NCBI RefSeq assembly: GCF_030697065.1
Contig: NZ_JAUYQU010000108.1
Coordinates: 1 to 64,000, forward strand
DNA from: Bradyrhizobium sp.
GTDB lineage: Bacteria > Pseudomonadota > Alphaproteobacteria > Rhizobiales > Xanthobacteraceae
Direction of reading: 5' to 3'
DNA length: 64,000 nucleotides
Shown: positions 34,643 through 44,900 of the stretch, piece after piece
How positions within the stretch are numbered: position 1 is the stretch's first letter
How the letters are laid out: every line of letters starts with the position of its first letter
Translations under genes and position numbers: made by a program
The notes under the pieces: generated by a model
What the model was told of the DNA's origin: nothing
Seen by the model: only the letters and a program-made list of their open reading frames with translations
Databases searched by the model: none

Positions 34643-37600
34643 TTATCCCAGCCGTCCCGCCGCGTGCGCGAGCAGGGTGTAGACCAGCCCGGTTTCCGAG
34701 GTGAGGTGGCCGCGCAGCACCGCCGGTCCGCGCTCGTCGCGCGCGACCTCGTCGAGCAGGCGCTCGAACTCGGTGATGTAGCGGTCGACCGTCTGCTTGA
34801 AGGCGCGGTCGGCGCGGTATTTGCGGGCGACCTCGTCGAAGGCCTTCTGGCCGGCCGGCGTGTAGAGCCGCTTCGTGAAGGCCTTGCTCTCGCCGCGCTG
34901 ATAGCGATCCCACATCTCGGCGGCAAGGTTGCGGTCCATCAGGCGACCGATGTCGAGTGACAGCGACGCCAGCGGGTTATCGCCTGCCGCCGCCTGCTGC
35001 GGCGCGCGGGGGCGCGGAGCCTGGGCCGGGCCGGCGGCATCGGTGCGGTTCAGCAGGTCGGACAGCCAGCCGTCGCGGCCCTGGTCGGAACTGGCGGGGC
35101 TGACCGGCGGCGCTTCGGTACGGCGCGGGGCCGGCCCGCCGAGGTCCGGCGGCGGCAGGGTCGATGCGGCGCTGCCGCCCATGCGCGGGGCGGGGCGCGA
35201 CTGGCCGCCGGCGGCGACCAGCATCGGCTCTTCCTCGCGCTGCACGCTGGCGCGGCCCGCGGTGACCACGTCGAGGCCGCGGCCGTGATGGGCGACGATC
35301 CGGTTCAGTTCGGCCAATGCCTCGATCTGGTCGACGATTACCTTGCGCATCTGCGCGGTGCTTTCGGCGGCCTCCTGCGGCATTTCCAGCACGCCGCGGC
35401 GCAGCTCGTTGCGGGTGGCCTCGAGCTCGTGGTGCATTTCCGCCGCCATCTGCTTCATGCCCGCCACCATGCTGGCGAACTTGTCCGCGGACTGCTTGAA
35501 CATCGCGTCGGCTTCCTGGGTGCCCTGCTGATAGAGCTCGCTCATGGCTTCCGCCGTCAGCCTGCGCTCTTCCTCGGCCGTGGCCCTGACCGCCTCGAAC
35601 TGATGACTGATGGCGGCCGAGCCCGCGCCGGCGGTCTCCGCGACCACGCGCGCGATATCGCGGGCGCGCTCTTCCGCGGCCGCCAGCGATTCATCCAGCA
35701 GGCTGGTGAAGCGCGACAGCCGCTGATCGAGATCGGCGGTGCGCAGGTCGATGGTGGTGACCAGCGATTCCAGCGCCGCCTTGCGTTCGGAGACGGAGGC
35801 GGTGGTGCTGCGGTTGCTCTGCTCGACCAGCGCCGCGGCCTCGACCAGCGCCTGGCCGTGATGTTCGAACTGGCTGGACAGCGAACCGAGGTCCTCCAGC
35901 GCCTTCGAGGTCTTGACGTTGAAGACGCCGAGCTGGTCTTCCAGCGTCTGGGTGGCGACGCCGTTGCGGGACGTGACGTCGTTCATGGCGGACACGAAGT
36001 CGGCCACGCGGGTCACCAGAGCGCGCTCCAGCGAGTTGAGGTTGTCATGCGCGCCGGTCAGCACTTCCTGCAGCAGGATGTTGCCTTCACGCAGCCGCTC
36101 GAACAGGGCGACCGTATCGGTGCGCAGGATCTTGCTGGTCTCCTGCATTTCGGTGACGGCCGCGATCGATACCTGACGCGACTGGTCGATCGCCGCGCGC
36201 GAGGACTGCTCGAGCTCCTTCAGTGACTGGGCTACCGCGCCGCTGGCGAGTTCGCCGGCGGAGGTAATGGTCCGCGCGACGTCGGAGCCGTTGGTCATCA
36301 TCGCCTGCGAGAACGCCTGGCCCCTGGTCTCGATCGATTTCAGCGCATCGGTGGTGACGCGATCGATGTCGATCTGGAGCTGGCTGGTCTTGGAGCCGAT
36401 CGCCTCGACCAGCGTGCCGCGCTTGCCGTCGATCAATTGCGACAGGCGGTCGGTCTGCTGCTGCACGTAGGTGACGATTTCGTCGGTCTTGCCGGTCATG
36501 GTGGAGCCGAACGAGCCGCTGGCGGCGAGCACCGTGCGCTCGACTTCAGCCGAGGTCGACTTGACCTTGGAGGAGACTTCGTTCGACGCGGCCACCAATG
36601 CGCTCTGCGCGTTGAGCGCGCTGGTCTGGATATTGTCGGTGGTGTTGGCGGTGACCGCACCGAGCGAACGCTCGATGTCGGTCGCGATCGCCTTGATCTG
36701 GACGGCTGCGTCGGCGGAAGTCGCCGTCAGCGAGCTTTGCGCCTCGCGGGCGCTGGCGAGGATCGAAGCTGCGGTGTCGGCGCCGACTGCCGACAAGGTG
36801 CGTTCCACATCGATCGCGAGCGACTTGACGTGGTTGGCAGCGTCCGACGAGGCGGCGACCAGCGTGTTCTGGGCCTCGCGGGCGCCCGAGGTGAGCGCTT
36901 CGGACGTGGTGGAGCCGGCGTGGGACAGCGAACGCTGGATATCCGCTGCCAGCGACTTGACCTGGCTCGCCGCTTCCGCGGACGCGCTCACCAGCGCGTT
37001 CTGTGCTTCGCGCGCCCCCGATGTGAGCGCTTCGGCGGTCGAGGCGCCGGCCATGGTGAGCGTCTCGGCGGTGGAGGTGCCGGCCATCGACAGCGAACGC
37101 TGGATATCGGTAGCCAGCGACTTGACCTGGCTGGCAGCGTCCGAGGACGCGTTGATCAGCGTGGTCTGGGCTTCACGCGCGCCGGCGGTGACCGCCTCGG
37201 CGGTTGAGGTGCCGGCGATCGACAGCGAACGCTCGACATCGGCGGCCAGCGACCTCACCTGGTTGGTGACATCCATCGAAGCGGTGACCAGCGTGCTCTG
37301 GGCTTCGCGGGCGCCGGCGGTGATGGCTTCGGCCGTGGAATTTCCGACCGTCAGGAGCGAGCGTTCGACGTCGGCGGCCAGCGATTTGACCTGGTTCGCC
37401 GCATCGGTGGAAGCCGCGACCAGCGTGTTCTGCGCCTCGCGTGCGCCGGCAGTAATGGCTTCGGCGGTGGAAGTTCCGGCCATCGAGAGTGTGCGCTCGA
37501 CGTCGGCGGCCAGTGACTTGACCTGGTTCGCTGCATCGGTGGAAGCCGCGACCAGCGTGCTTTGTGCCTCGCGGGCACCGACTGTGATGGCTTCGGCGGT

Positions 37601-40408
37601 TGAAGTCCCGGCCATCGAGAGCGAGCGCTCGACGTCGGCGGCCAGCGACTTGACCTGGCTGGCTGCGTCCGCGGAAGCCGCGACCAGCGTGGTCTGCGCC
37701 TCGCGGGCGCCTGCGACGATCGAACTTGCGGTTGCCGAGCCCGCGGCGGAGAGCGTGCGCTCGACGTCGGCGGACAGCGACTTGATCTGGCCGGCGGCCT
37801 CGGTGGAAGCCGATACCAGAGTGGTCTGCGCATTGCGGGCGCTGGTCAGGATCGAGTTTGCCGCGCCGGTGCCGACAGCGGTGAGGGCACGCTCGACTTC
37901 TCCCGAGGTCAGCTTGAGCTGCGCGCCGACGTCGCTCGAGACCGTGAGCAGCGATTGCTGCGCGGCGCGGGCGCCGGTTTGAATGGTCTCGCTGGTATTG
38001 ACCACGAGGTTGGTCAGCGACCGTTCCGCGTCCTCGACGTGGGACCGGATTCCGGACGACAATTCCTCGGCGCGGGCCATCAGGCCCTCGCTGGCCTGCC
38101 GACCGCTGCTCTCGATGCGGCCTGCCACGGCTTCGATGCGCGAACCCAGCAGGTCCTCGAACTGCGCGACGCGCATATCGATGTCGGAGGCAACCGCGCC
38201 GACCCGGTTTTCGATGCCCAGATGGATTTCCTGGAACCGGGCCGTGATGGTTTCGGTCAGGTGGGCGCTGCGTCCATCGATCGTCTGCGTCGCATTGGTG
38301 ATGCGCTGCTCGACGGCTTCTACCGCCTGGGCTGCCCCCGACGTCAGCGACGTGGTCAGATAGGTCAGGCGCGCGTCAATCGATTGGATCGCCTGCGCGG
38401 TGCCGTCGGTCAGCGACGTCGTGAGATGGGTCAGGCGGGAGTCCAGCACGTTGACGGCCTGCGAAGCTCCGTCGGTCAGCGACGAGGCCAGCGTACCGAG
38501 GCGATTGTCGATGGTCTCGGTGACCGACTTCGCGCGGGTATCGAAATTCTGTTCGAGCGATTTGAGGCGGCCGTCGATCGATTCGTCGAACGACCTGATC
38601 CTGCCTTCGATCGAGGAGTCGAAGGATGCGATCTTGCCGTCGAGCGAGGTGTCCAGATGGGCGACGCGGCTGCCCAGCGTGGTCTCGAACTGCACCAGGC
38701 GCTGGTCCAGCGAAGCGGTGATGTCGCCGCCATTGCTGCTGAGGCGTGTGTCGAAGGTGTCGACATAGGTCTTCAGCGTATCCGAGATGTCCTGCGTGCG
38801 CTGGCCCATGCGGTCGACGATCTCGCCGCCGAAGGTTTTGACGGTGCGGTCGAATTCCGAGATGTGGCGGGTGATCAGCGCGCCGAGCGTGCCCGAGTCG
38901 CGCGCGAATTTCTCCGCCAGTTCGCCGCCCTGGTTCCGCACCAGTTCGTCGAACGCGCTCATCTGCAAGGAGAGGGTGTCGTGCGCGGTTTCGGTCTGGC
39001 TGACGACCTTGGCCACCAGCGAGTTCACGGTGACGTCGAGCGCATCGCTGGCCTTGTCGCCGGAGGTGAGGATCTGGGACGCCAGCCGGTTGCCGGCGTC
39101 GTCGATCTTGTTGACGAGATCGCCGCTGCGCAGTTCGAGTTCCAGCAGCAGGGAGTCGCTGGAATTCTTCAGCGAGTCGTGGACCTGCTCGGTGCGCTCG
39201 GAAATGCCGTCGACGATGGTTGAAGAGCGCTGCTCGAACTCGCTGGTGATGCGGTCGATGCGCTCGTTCAGCATCTCGTGGACGCGGTCGGCGAGATCGA
39301 CGAACTCGTCATGCACGTGGCCGGTCTTGAAATTGAGGCTGGTGGTGAGGCGTTCGCTGGCGTCGAGCACGGCGCGCGTGGTCTCGGCGCTGGCTTCCTC
39401 GAGCCGGTCGAGCAGGTCGCCGCCGCGCTCGCCGAGCGCGAGGATCATGTTGTCGCCGGCGTGGCTTAGCGCGCCGGTGATATGCGCGCCGCGTTCTTCC
39501 AGCGCGCCGGTGATGCTCTTGGCGACTTCATCGACGCGCGATGCGATCGCGTCCGAGATCAGCGCGATGTCGTGGCGCAGGTCGATCTGCACGCCGGAGA
39601 TGGCGCTGCGGACCTGCTCGGCCTGTCCGACCAGATTGTCGCGCTGGTGGGCGATATCCTGCAGCAGCGCGCGGATGCGCACTTCGTTGTCGCTGTAAGC
39701 GCGTTCCAGCGCCGAAACCTCGTTGGCGACCAGGGTTTCGAGTTCGCCGGCGCGCGCGATCGCGCGCTCGACGCCGTCGCCCATGGCGGCGACTTCGCGG
39801 CGGATCGCCTGGCCGACGGTGACCATGGAGTCGGAGGCTGCCCCTTCGGGCTCCGAAAAGCGGATCGCGACCTGCGCCATCGACTGCGCGATCATGCGCA
39901 GTTCCTGGCCGCGCCAGGCAAGGCTCGCCAGGAAGTAGAACAGCAGCACCGGCGCAAAGAACAAGGCGGCAAGGCCGGCCAGCACCAGCGTGCCGCCGGG
40001 GCCCTGGCCGATCGAAGCCTGCAGCGCAGGCAGGAAGCTGAAGGTCAGCAGGGCGCAGCCGATAATCCAGACGCCGGCAAACAGCGTGGCGAGCGTGTAG
40101 ACGTTGCGGGCGGGCCGGCCCTTCTGGATTGCCTGCAGGATCTGGCCGATGGTTTCGCGGTCGTCGTTGGCGGCACGGCGGGCGGAGCGCGGCTCCTCGA
40201 TGGGTTCGAATATCTGGCGGTCGACGCTCGGCCGGGTGTCGAAACTGTCATCGTATGACGGTGAGGATGCACTGGAAGACGGCGCATCGCTGCGGACCGA
40301 ACCGCGGGAGTGGTCGGCCATCGGCGCGTCACTGATGTTGAGGGCTTCCTGAATGGCAGAAAGCGCGACTTCGGTGGGGTCTTTGACCTTTTTGGGATTG
40401 TTCGCCAT
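34643..40408 (-). CDS. Giant hendecad-repeat membrane protein (GPR/RgsE-like growth-pole-ring candidate)
   Basis: A 1,921-residue protein. An unstructured, Asp/Ser-rich N-terminus is followed by two membrane helices (about 104-127 and 140-163), then over 1,400 residues of repeats with strict 11-residue spacing. Residues ~583-790 show units such as IDARLTYLTTS and LTDGTAQAIQS; residues ~813-1307 are eleven 44-residue units. A folded C-terminal domain (~1800-1921) contains LYTPAGQKAFDEVARKY and ends AHAAGRLG. Layout, size and apolipoprotein-like repeats match the GPR protein of Agrobacterium and RgsE of Sinorhizobium, needed for polar growth; orthology is inferred from memory. Confidence 0.75.
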   Translation of the reverse strand: MANNPKKVKDPTEVALSAIQEALNISDAPMADHSRGSVRSDAPSSSASSPSYDDSFDTRPSVDRQIFEPIEEPRSARRAANDDRETIGQILQAIQKGRPARNVYTLATLFAGVWIIGCALLTFSFLPALQASIGQGPGGTLVLAGLAALFFAPVLLFYFLASLAWRGQELRMIAQSMAQVAIRFSEPEGAASDSMVTVGQAIRREVAAMGDGVERAIARAGELETLVANEVSALERAYSDNEVRIRALLQDIAHQRDNLVGQAEQVRSAISGVQIDLRHDIALISDAIASRVDEVAKSITGALEERGAHITGALSHAGDNMILALGERGGDLLDRLEEASAETTRAVLDASERLTTSLNFKTGHVHDEFVDLADRVHEMLNERIDRITSEFEQRSSTIVDGISERTEQVHDSLKNSSDSLLLELELRSGDLVNKIDDAGNRLASQILTSGDKASDALDVTVNSLVAKVVSQTETAHDTLSLQMSAFDELVRNQGGELAEKFARDSGTLGALITRHISEFDRTVKTFGGEIVDRMGQRTQDISDTLKTYVDTFDTRLSSNGGDITASLDQRLVQFETTLGSRVAHLDTSLDGKIASFDSSIEGRIRSFDESIDGRLKSLEQNFDTRAKSVTETIDNRLGTLASSLTDGASQAVNVLDSRLTHLTTSLTDGTAQAIQSIDARLTYLTTSLTSGAAQAVEAVEQRITNATQTIDGRSAHLTETITARFQEIHLGIENRVGAVASDIDMRVAQFEDLLGSRIEAVAGRIESSGRQASEGLMARAEELSSGIRSHVEDAERSLTNLVVNTSETIQTGARAAQQSLLTVSSDVGAQLKLTSGEVERALTAVGTGAANSILTSARNAQTTLVSASTEAAGQIKSLSADVERTLSAAGSATASSIVAGAREAQTTLVAASADAASQVKSLAADVERSLSMAGTSTAEAITVGAREAQSTLVAASTDAANQVKSLAADVERTLSMAGTSTAEAITAGAREAQNTLVAASTDAANQVKSLAADVERSLLTVGNSTAEAITAGAREAQSTLVTASMDVTNQVRSLAADVERSLSIAGTSTAEAVTAGAREAQTTLINASSDAASQVKSLATDIQRSLSMAGTSTAETLTMAGASTAEALTSGAREAQNALVSASAEAASQVKSLAADIQRSLSHAGSTTSEALTSGAREAQNTLVAASSDAANHVKSLAIDVERTLSAVGADTAASILASAREAQSSLTATSADAAVQIKAIATDIERSLGAVTANTTDNIQTSALNAQSALVAASNEVSSKVKSTSAEVERTVLAASGSFGSTMTGKTDEIVTYVQQQTDRLSQLIDGKRGTLVEAIGSKTSQLQIDIDRVTTDALKSIETRGQAFSQAMMTNGSDVARTITSAGELASGAVAQSLKELEQSSRAAIDQSRQVSIAAVTEMQETSKILRTDTVALFERLREGNILLQEVLTGAHDNLNSLERALVTRVADFVSAMNDVTSRNGVATQTLEDQLGVFNVKTSKALEDLGSLSSQFEHHGQALVEAAALVEQSNRSTTASVSERKAALESLVTTIDLRTADLDQRLSRFTSLLDESLAAAEERARDIARVVAETAGAGSAAISHQFEAVRATAEEERRLTAEAMSELYQQGTQEADAMFKQSADKFASMVAGMKQMAAEMHHELEATRNELRRGVLEMPQEAAESTAQMRKVIVDQIEALAELNRIVAHHGRGLDVVTAGRASVQREEEPMLVAAGGQSRPAPRMGGSAASTLPPPDLGGPAPRRTEAPPVSPASSDQGRDGWLSDLLNRTDAAGPAQAPRPRAPQQAAAGDNPLASLSLDIGRLMDRNLAAEMWDRYQRGESKAFTKRLYTPAGQKAFDEVARKYRADRAFKQTVDRYITEFERLLDEVARDERGPAVLRGHLTSETGLVYTLLAHAAGRLG
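36488..37972 (-). repeat. In-frame 132-bp tandem repeats (eleven 44-residue units)
   Basis: Eleven units start at 37972, 37840, 37708, 37576, 37444, 37312, 37180, 37015, 36883, 36751 and 36619 (reading the minus strand). Each is 132 bp, apart from the one at 37180, which is 165 bp. Its extra 33 bp encode a duplicated 11-residue segment (GTSTAETLTMA then GASTAEALTSG). The central units are closest to each other, which suggests gene conversion or unequal crossing-over. The total, 495 residues, is exactly 45 units of 11. Confidence 0.92.
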
Positions 40409-40804
40409 GTTCAGTCTGAGCCCTCGATTTACTTTTTACGCGTCCGGGCGAGGCTTGCTGGAAAATCGCTCGCAAGCCCCAGACCGGTGTCGTTCCCCGT
40501 GCGGAGCCAAGGCGCGCCCACTGCTCGCCTTCTCCGCCACCATCCGGAAACATCCTATTGGCTGAGACGCGCGAATGAAATGGCCGCGATTAATACAATC
40601 TTAATCATCGTTAACAGCAGGGGCGCGTAACGCCTTAAGGGCACACAAAATTCCCGGATCGAGACGTCGATTGGGGCGACGGTTCGTCGAAAACAAGGCG
40701 AACTTGCGGCAGGTACGCCAAACGTTCCATTAACCATTTTCGTGTTTGGCTGGCGGGATCGTCGCTGCCCCGGGGCCGTTCGCCGGGAGATTTGGACTAT
40801 CGCC
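40409..40804. other. Divergent intergenic region between the giant protein and Hpt genes
   Basis: This 396-bp gap has no credible gene. It is A/T-richer than its surroundings and holds a CtrA-type box at 40590-40604, an isolated TTAAGG at 40635 and a TTAACCAT half-site near 40734. Promoters for both divergent genes must lie here. Confidence 0.7.
40590..40614. promoter_or_regulatory. Candidate CtrA binding site
   Basis: TTAATACAATCTTAA fits the CtrA consensus TTAA-N7-TTAA exactly. A third TTAA follows six bases later (TTAATCATCGTTAA). It is 182 bp upstream of the giant protein start and 191 bp upstream of the Hpt start. CtrA is the alphaproteobacterial cell-cycle regulator. Binding is inferred from the motif alone. 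Confidence 0.6.
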
Positions 40805-41182
40805 ATGCCGCTTCATCTGGAACAGGTTGCCTGGATGCCATCGCCGCCGCTCGCTCCCGATGACGGTCCGATCGATCTCGCACACCTCCGGCGCATGACG
40901 CTCGGCGATGCCGGCCTGGAACGCGAGGTGCTGGCGATGTTCGCGGCCCAGACCGTCGGCCTGATCGGCGCGCTTGCCACGTTGCCTCCGGAAGCCGGCG
41001 CGCTGGCCCATACACTGAAGGGATCGGCGCGCGCAATCGGTGCCTTCGCCGTTGCCGGCGCCGCCGAGCGGCTGGAAGCCGCGATTCAGAACGGCGAGGA
41101 TCCGGCACTGTCGCTTGCCGGACTGAGGGATGCCGTGGCCGAAGCGCGCGCCGACATCGACACGATCCTGCATCGATCCTGA
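40805..41182 (+). CDS. Hpt-domain phosphotransfer protein
   Basis: A 125-residue protein made of a single Hpt helical bundle. The phosphorylatable His69 is in HTLKGSARAIGA, and LEAAIQNGEDP follows at the next helix turn. It has no kinase or receiver domain, so it would carry phosphate between a hybrid kinase and a receiver protein encoded elsewhere. The start at 40805 lies after an in-frame stretch with no family similarity. A candidate CtrA box lies upstream in the shared promoter region. Confidence 0.85.
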   Translation: MPLHLEQVAWMPSPPLAPDDGPIDLAHLRRMTLGDAGLEREVLAMFAAQTVGLIGALATLPPEAGALAHTLKGSARAIGAFAVAGAAERLEAAIQNGEDPALSLAGLRDAVAEARADIDTILHRS

Positions 41183-41310
41183 TACCGCCGCCGTCAGACG
41201 GCACCCGCGCGGACGCGCGGCAGGTTTTCGCCCCGGCCGCTGGCGCGGAGCGGATCGAGCGGTTATAGGACTGCCCGGACCTCTCTTCATCCCGGCAGTA
41301 ACGAGCAATC

Positions 41311-41631
41311 ATGGCCAAGATTCACTTTGTCGACCATAACGGCGAAACCCGCATCATTGATGTCGAAAACGGCGCGACCGTGATGGAAGCGGCGATCCGC
41401 AACGCCATCCCCGGGATCGAGGCCGAGTGCGGCGGGGCCTGCGCCTGCGCGACCTGCCATGTCTATGTCGATGAAGCCTGGCGCGAGAAGGTCGGCGCCC
41501 CGACCCCGATGGAAGAGGACATGCTGGATTTCGGCTTCGACGTGCGGCCGAATTCGCGGCTGTCGTGCCAGATCAAGGTCAGCGACGAACTCGACGGCCT
41601 GATCGTGTCGACGCCGGAGCGTCAGGCCTGA
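41311..41631 (+). CDS. [2Fe-2S] ferredoxin, adrenodoxin type
   Basis: A 106-residue ferredoxin. The cluster ligands are Cys40, Cys46, Cys49 (in [15 protein letters not shown]) and Cys86 in LSCQIKV. The C-X5-C-X2-C pattern and the [21 protein letters not shown] stretch mark the adrenodoxin/putidaredoxin type that serves P450 or Fe-S assembly enzymes. In alphaproteobacteria this can be the housekeeping FdxB-like protein. A possible reductase gene lies at 47983-49011, though not in the same operon. Confidence 0.92.
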   Translation: MAKIHFVDHNGETRIIDVENGATVMEAAIRNAIPGIEAECGGACACATCHVYVDEAWREKVGAPTPMEEDMLDFGFDVRPNSRLSCQIKVSDELDGLIVSTPERQA

Positions 41632-41921
41632 TCAGGTTCACGATCGATGGAGCGACCTGAGGCTGGGGGAGCGGAGCGCTTCCCCCATGTGGCGGTCGCC
41701 CCATGTTTCGAGAAGGTGCTGCTGCCCTCGCCCGGCACAAGGAACCGCTTTGCGACCGGCGCGAGGAAGGTGACCAGCATGAGTGCTGCGCTCAGCAGGA
41801 TCGCCGCAACCAGCAGCTCTTCGGACGAGATCGCCCTGCCTTTCACCTCGTTCGCTATGGTGCGCTTCGGATAGCCTCTGACCTCCCGCCGGCCAGCGCT
41901 CTGATGCTCAGCCTTGTTCAT
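41622..41921 (-). CDS. Possible small membrane protein, unsupported by homology
   Basis: A 99-residue frame with one clear hydrophobic helix ([21 protein letters not shown]) flanked by charged residues. It begins 12 bp after the autotransporter stop, on the same strand, and its end overlaps the ferredoxin gene by 10 bp. No ribosome site is evident and the C-terminal third looks random. It may be a real short gene or chance; nothing else explains the 302-bp gap between ferredoxin and autotransporter. Confidence 0.3.
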   Translation of the reverse strand: MNKAEHQSAGRREVRGYPKRTIANEVKGRAISSEELLVAAILLSAALMLVTFLAPVAKRFLVPGEGSSTFSKHGATATWGKRSAPPASGRSIDREPDQA

Positions 41922-41933
41922 CGCAGCGCCGGC

Positions 41934-44900
41934 TTACCAGTTGTATCGGGCGATGCCCTTGCCGGCGTAACTGCGGGCGCCGGGAGAAAACTCGCCTTCG
42001 AAATTGGCGGCGAGCGAGAAGCCCGACATCCATTTGACTTCGGCTGCAGCGGTGGTCAGCGCCTTGTCGCGCGGCTGCGCCGCGCCGTTCACCACGAAGC
42101 TAGCGCCCGGCAGCGTCTGGAACGTCGCGGCGACGCTGCGGTCGGTGTCGAAATCATGGGCCCAGGCAGCACGGCCGCGCAGCGTCAGCACCGCGCCCGG
42201 CATGGCGAAGGATTTGTCGGTGCGCAGGCCGAGTTCGCTGCGTGACGCCGTAACGGCCTTGCTCCCATAGGCCAGCGCAAAGGTGTTGGCGCCGGACACC
42301 ACGCTTTCCGCATAGGCCGGCAATTCGAAGGCCGTGAACTTTCCCGCGGCGTAGGGCGTGAGGCCGACCAGTGCCGTCGCGAAGCGGTAACCGGCCTCGG
42401 CGCGGCCGGAGAATGCGCTGGCGTTGAACTGGGCGCGCAGCCGGTCGACGCCGGCGACGGTGACGGTTCGATCGGTGGTGATGTCCTGCCAGCCATAGGC
42501 CAGCGCGGCTGAAAGATAGGCCGGGCCGACGGTGTGGCGAAGGAAAGCGCCGGCCTGGAACAGGTCGGAACGGCCGCCACCAAAGCCGTTGACGCTGAAG
42601 CTGGTGCCGCCGCCGGCCAGCGCAAAACCCGCCAGCGTGTCCGGCGAGAAGCGGTAGTCGGCGCCGACGGCGGTGCCGTAGATGCGGCTGCTCGCGGTGC
42701 CGGTGCCGGGCGTGGCGTTGCCGTCGGTGGTCTGCGACCCGCCATATCCCGCGGCCCAGACGCTCCAGCGCGGGGCGAAGGCGGCCGGCGCCGCGCCAGC
42801 CTTGGTGCTCATGGCATAGGCGTCGCGTCCCGGGCCCCGGCCCATGCCCGCCTCGGTGAATTGCGCGGCGCCCGGCGCCGCCGGTATGTCGCCGCGCCCG
42901 CCGAGGAACGGATCGGTCATCACGCCCATGAACAAATTCATCGCATCGAGAGCGGTCTGCTGGCTGCCAACAGCGGTCTCGCCGGAGACCTGGCTCAGTC
43001 CTGCCGGCGTCAACGCGGCGAACGCCAGCGGAATGCCGCCCGTGGCATCGAAGAAGTTGGTCAGCGCATGGCCGGCATTGGCCTGGTTGCCGTGGAGGCC
43101 ACCGGGAATCGCGAAGTTGAGCGCGAGATCGAGATAGACGTTGTTGGCGTCGTAGCTCAGGCTCGAGGTCACGCTGGAAGGCAGGTTGTTGTTGACGACG
43201 GCGCCGAAAGTGCTGCCGCCAAGGCCGCCGGCGGCATTGAGGATGGTGTACTGCCTGGCCACGAAGCTACCCGGCGCAAAGCTGGCATTGACGGTCGCGC
43301 CTCCCAGCGTCGCGCTGCCGGTGACGTTGGTGCGGTCGGCATTCGCCGGCGACACCTCGATCATGTACGAGGAGGCAGCGGTGAAACTGAGATTACCGTT
43401 CACCGCCAAGGTGCCGATCGAATTGCCGGGCGCCAGCGCGCCGCCTGATATCGCGGTGTTGCCGACGGTGCCGTTGCCGCCGAGCGTGCCGCCGGCATTG
43501 ACCGTGGTCAGCGCGGACGTCGCAATCGAGCCGTTTACGCTCAGCGTGCCGCCGTTGACCGTGGTGGCGCCGGTATAGGTGTTGATGCCCGACAGGGTCT
43601 GGTGCCCGCCGGCCAGCACGAGCCCTCCGGTCTTGCCAAAATTCCGCTCGATCACGCCGGCGAAATCCCCTGCTGCATGGGTGATGACCAGATTTTCGTC
43701 TCCGACGCGGAGGACGCCGCCCGCGATGCCCCGGAGCGACCGGATCGAGACGTCCGTTCCCGCGAAGCCAACGTTTACGGTGGCGCCGCTGGCCGCGATA
43801 TTCAGTTCGCTGGATGCGGCGATCGCTTGTGCGCTTCGAAGTTCCAGTTCCGCGTTGGTGCCGGTGAGCGTGGTGGCGCCGGTATAAAGGTTGTCGTTCG
43901 TCAACCTCAGAAAGGAATTCTGACCGAGCGTCAGGCCGCCGCTGCCGTCGATGACGCCGTTCATGTAGGTGCTGATTCGAAGGGAATCATGCTCGATCGT
44001 CAGCGTCCTGTTGCCGAGATGCACCGCCGTCCCGGTCGCGCCGGAAAGAAAGCCGACCGATGCGCCGTTGACGGTTCCGGCGATGTCCAGCGTGGTATTA
44101 TTCTGCATGTTGAAGAACGTATTGGTCGTGTCGGCGCCGCCGGTCAGCGCGACCGTCCCTTCATGGATTGTGAACGTGCCGCCGCCCGGCCAGGTGGTGC
44201 CGCTGAAGGTGAAGGTACCGTTGCCGTATTTCTCAAATCCGATCCAGGCGTTGGTGACGTTTCCCGAAAAGGCCGTCGAGGAATTGTCGGCGCCGAACGT
44301 CAAGCGCGCGGAACTGCTACCGGAATGCAGCGTGCCCGCCCCGCTCAGCGACGCGACGGTTTGCTGGGTAGTGCCGATATCGAACGTCGCACCTGCCGCG
44401 ATGCTCAGCGCGGTGGAACTGCCGAGCACGTCGTTGGCGCTAACTTCGAGCGTGCCGGCGGACACCGTGGTCGCGCCGGTATAGCTGTTGGCGCCGGACA
44501 GAACCAGAGTCGAGCCGGCGCCGTTCTGGACGATGCCGCCGGCGCCCGCAATGGCGTTGGCGATGGTATGGGTACCGCCCGTCGAGGTGTTCAGAATGCC
44601 TCCCGACAGCGTCACGGTCTGGCCGCCATCGACGGTATAAGCGGTCGCCGCGGTGGTGTTGAATGTCCAGCCTGCCAGCGTCGCGGGGCCGGCGAGGGTG
44701 ACGGTTTCCGATGCGGCCGCTGTATTCCCGAAGGTTGCGGTGTCGGCGGCGAGATTGCCCGGAAACGCCGTGTTCAAATTCCAGTTGGCCGGCGCGGCGT
44801 AGTCCGCGCCCGAACCGCCGACCCAGACGTAGTCGTCCGCCTGGGCCGGCGCGGCCAGCAACAGCGCGGCGGGCGTCAGCACCGTGGTGGATACCAGCAG

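Noticed and set aside
36488-37972. CRISPR-like regular repeats
   Set aside because: The repeats are 132-bp, in frame, without spacers, and encode 44-residue protein units.
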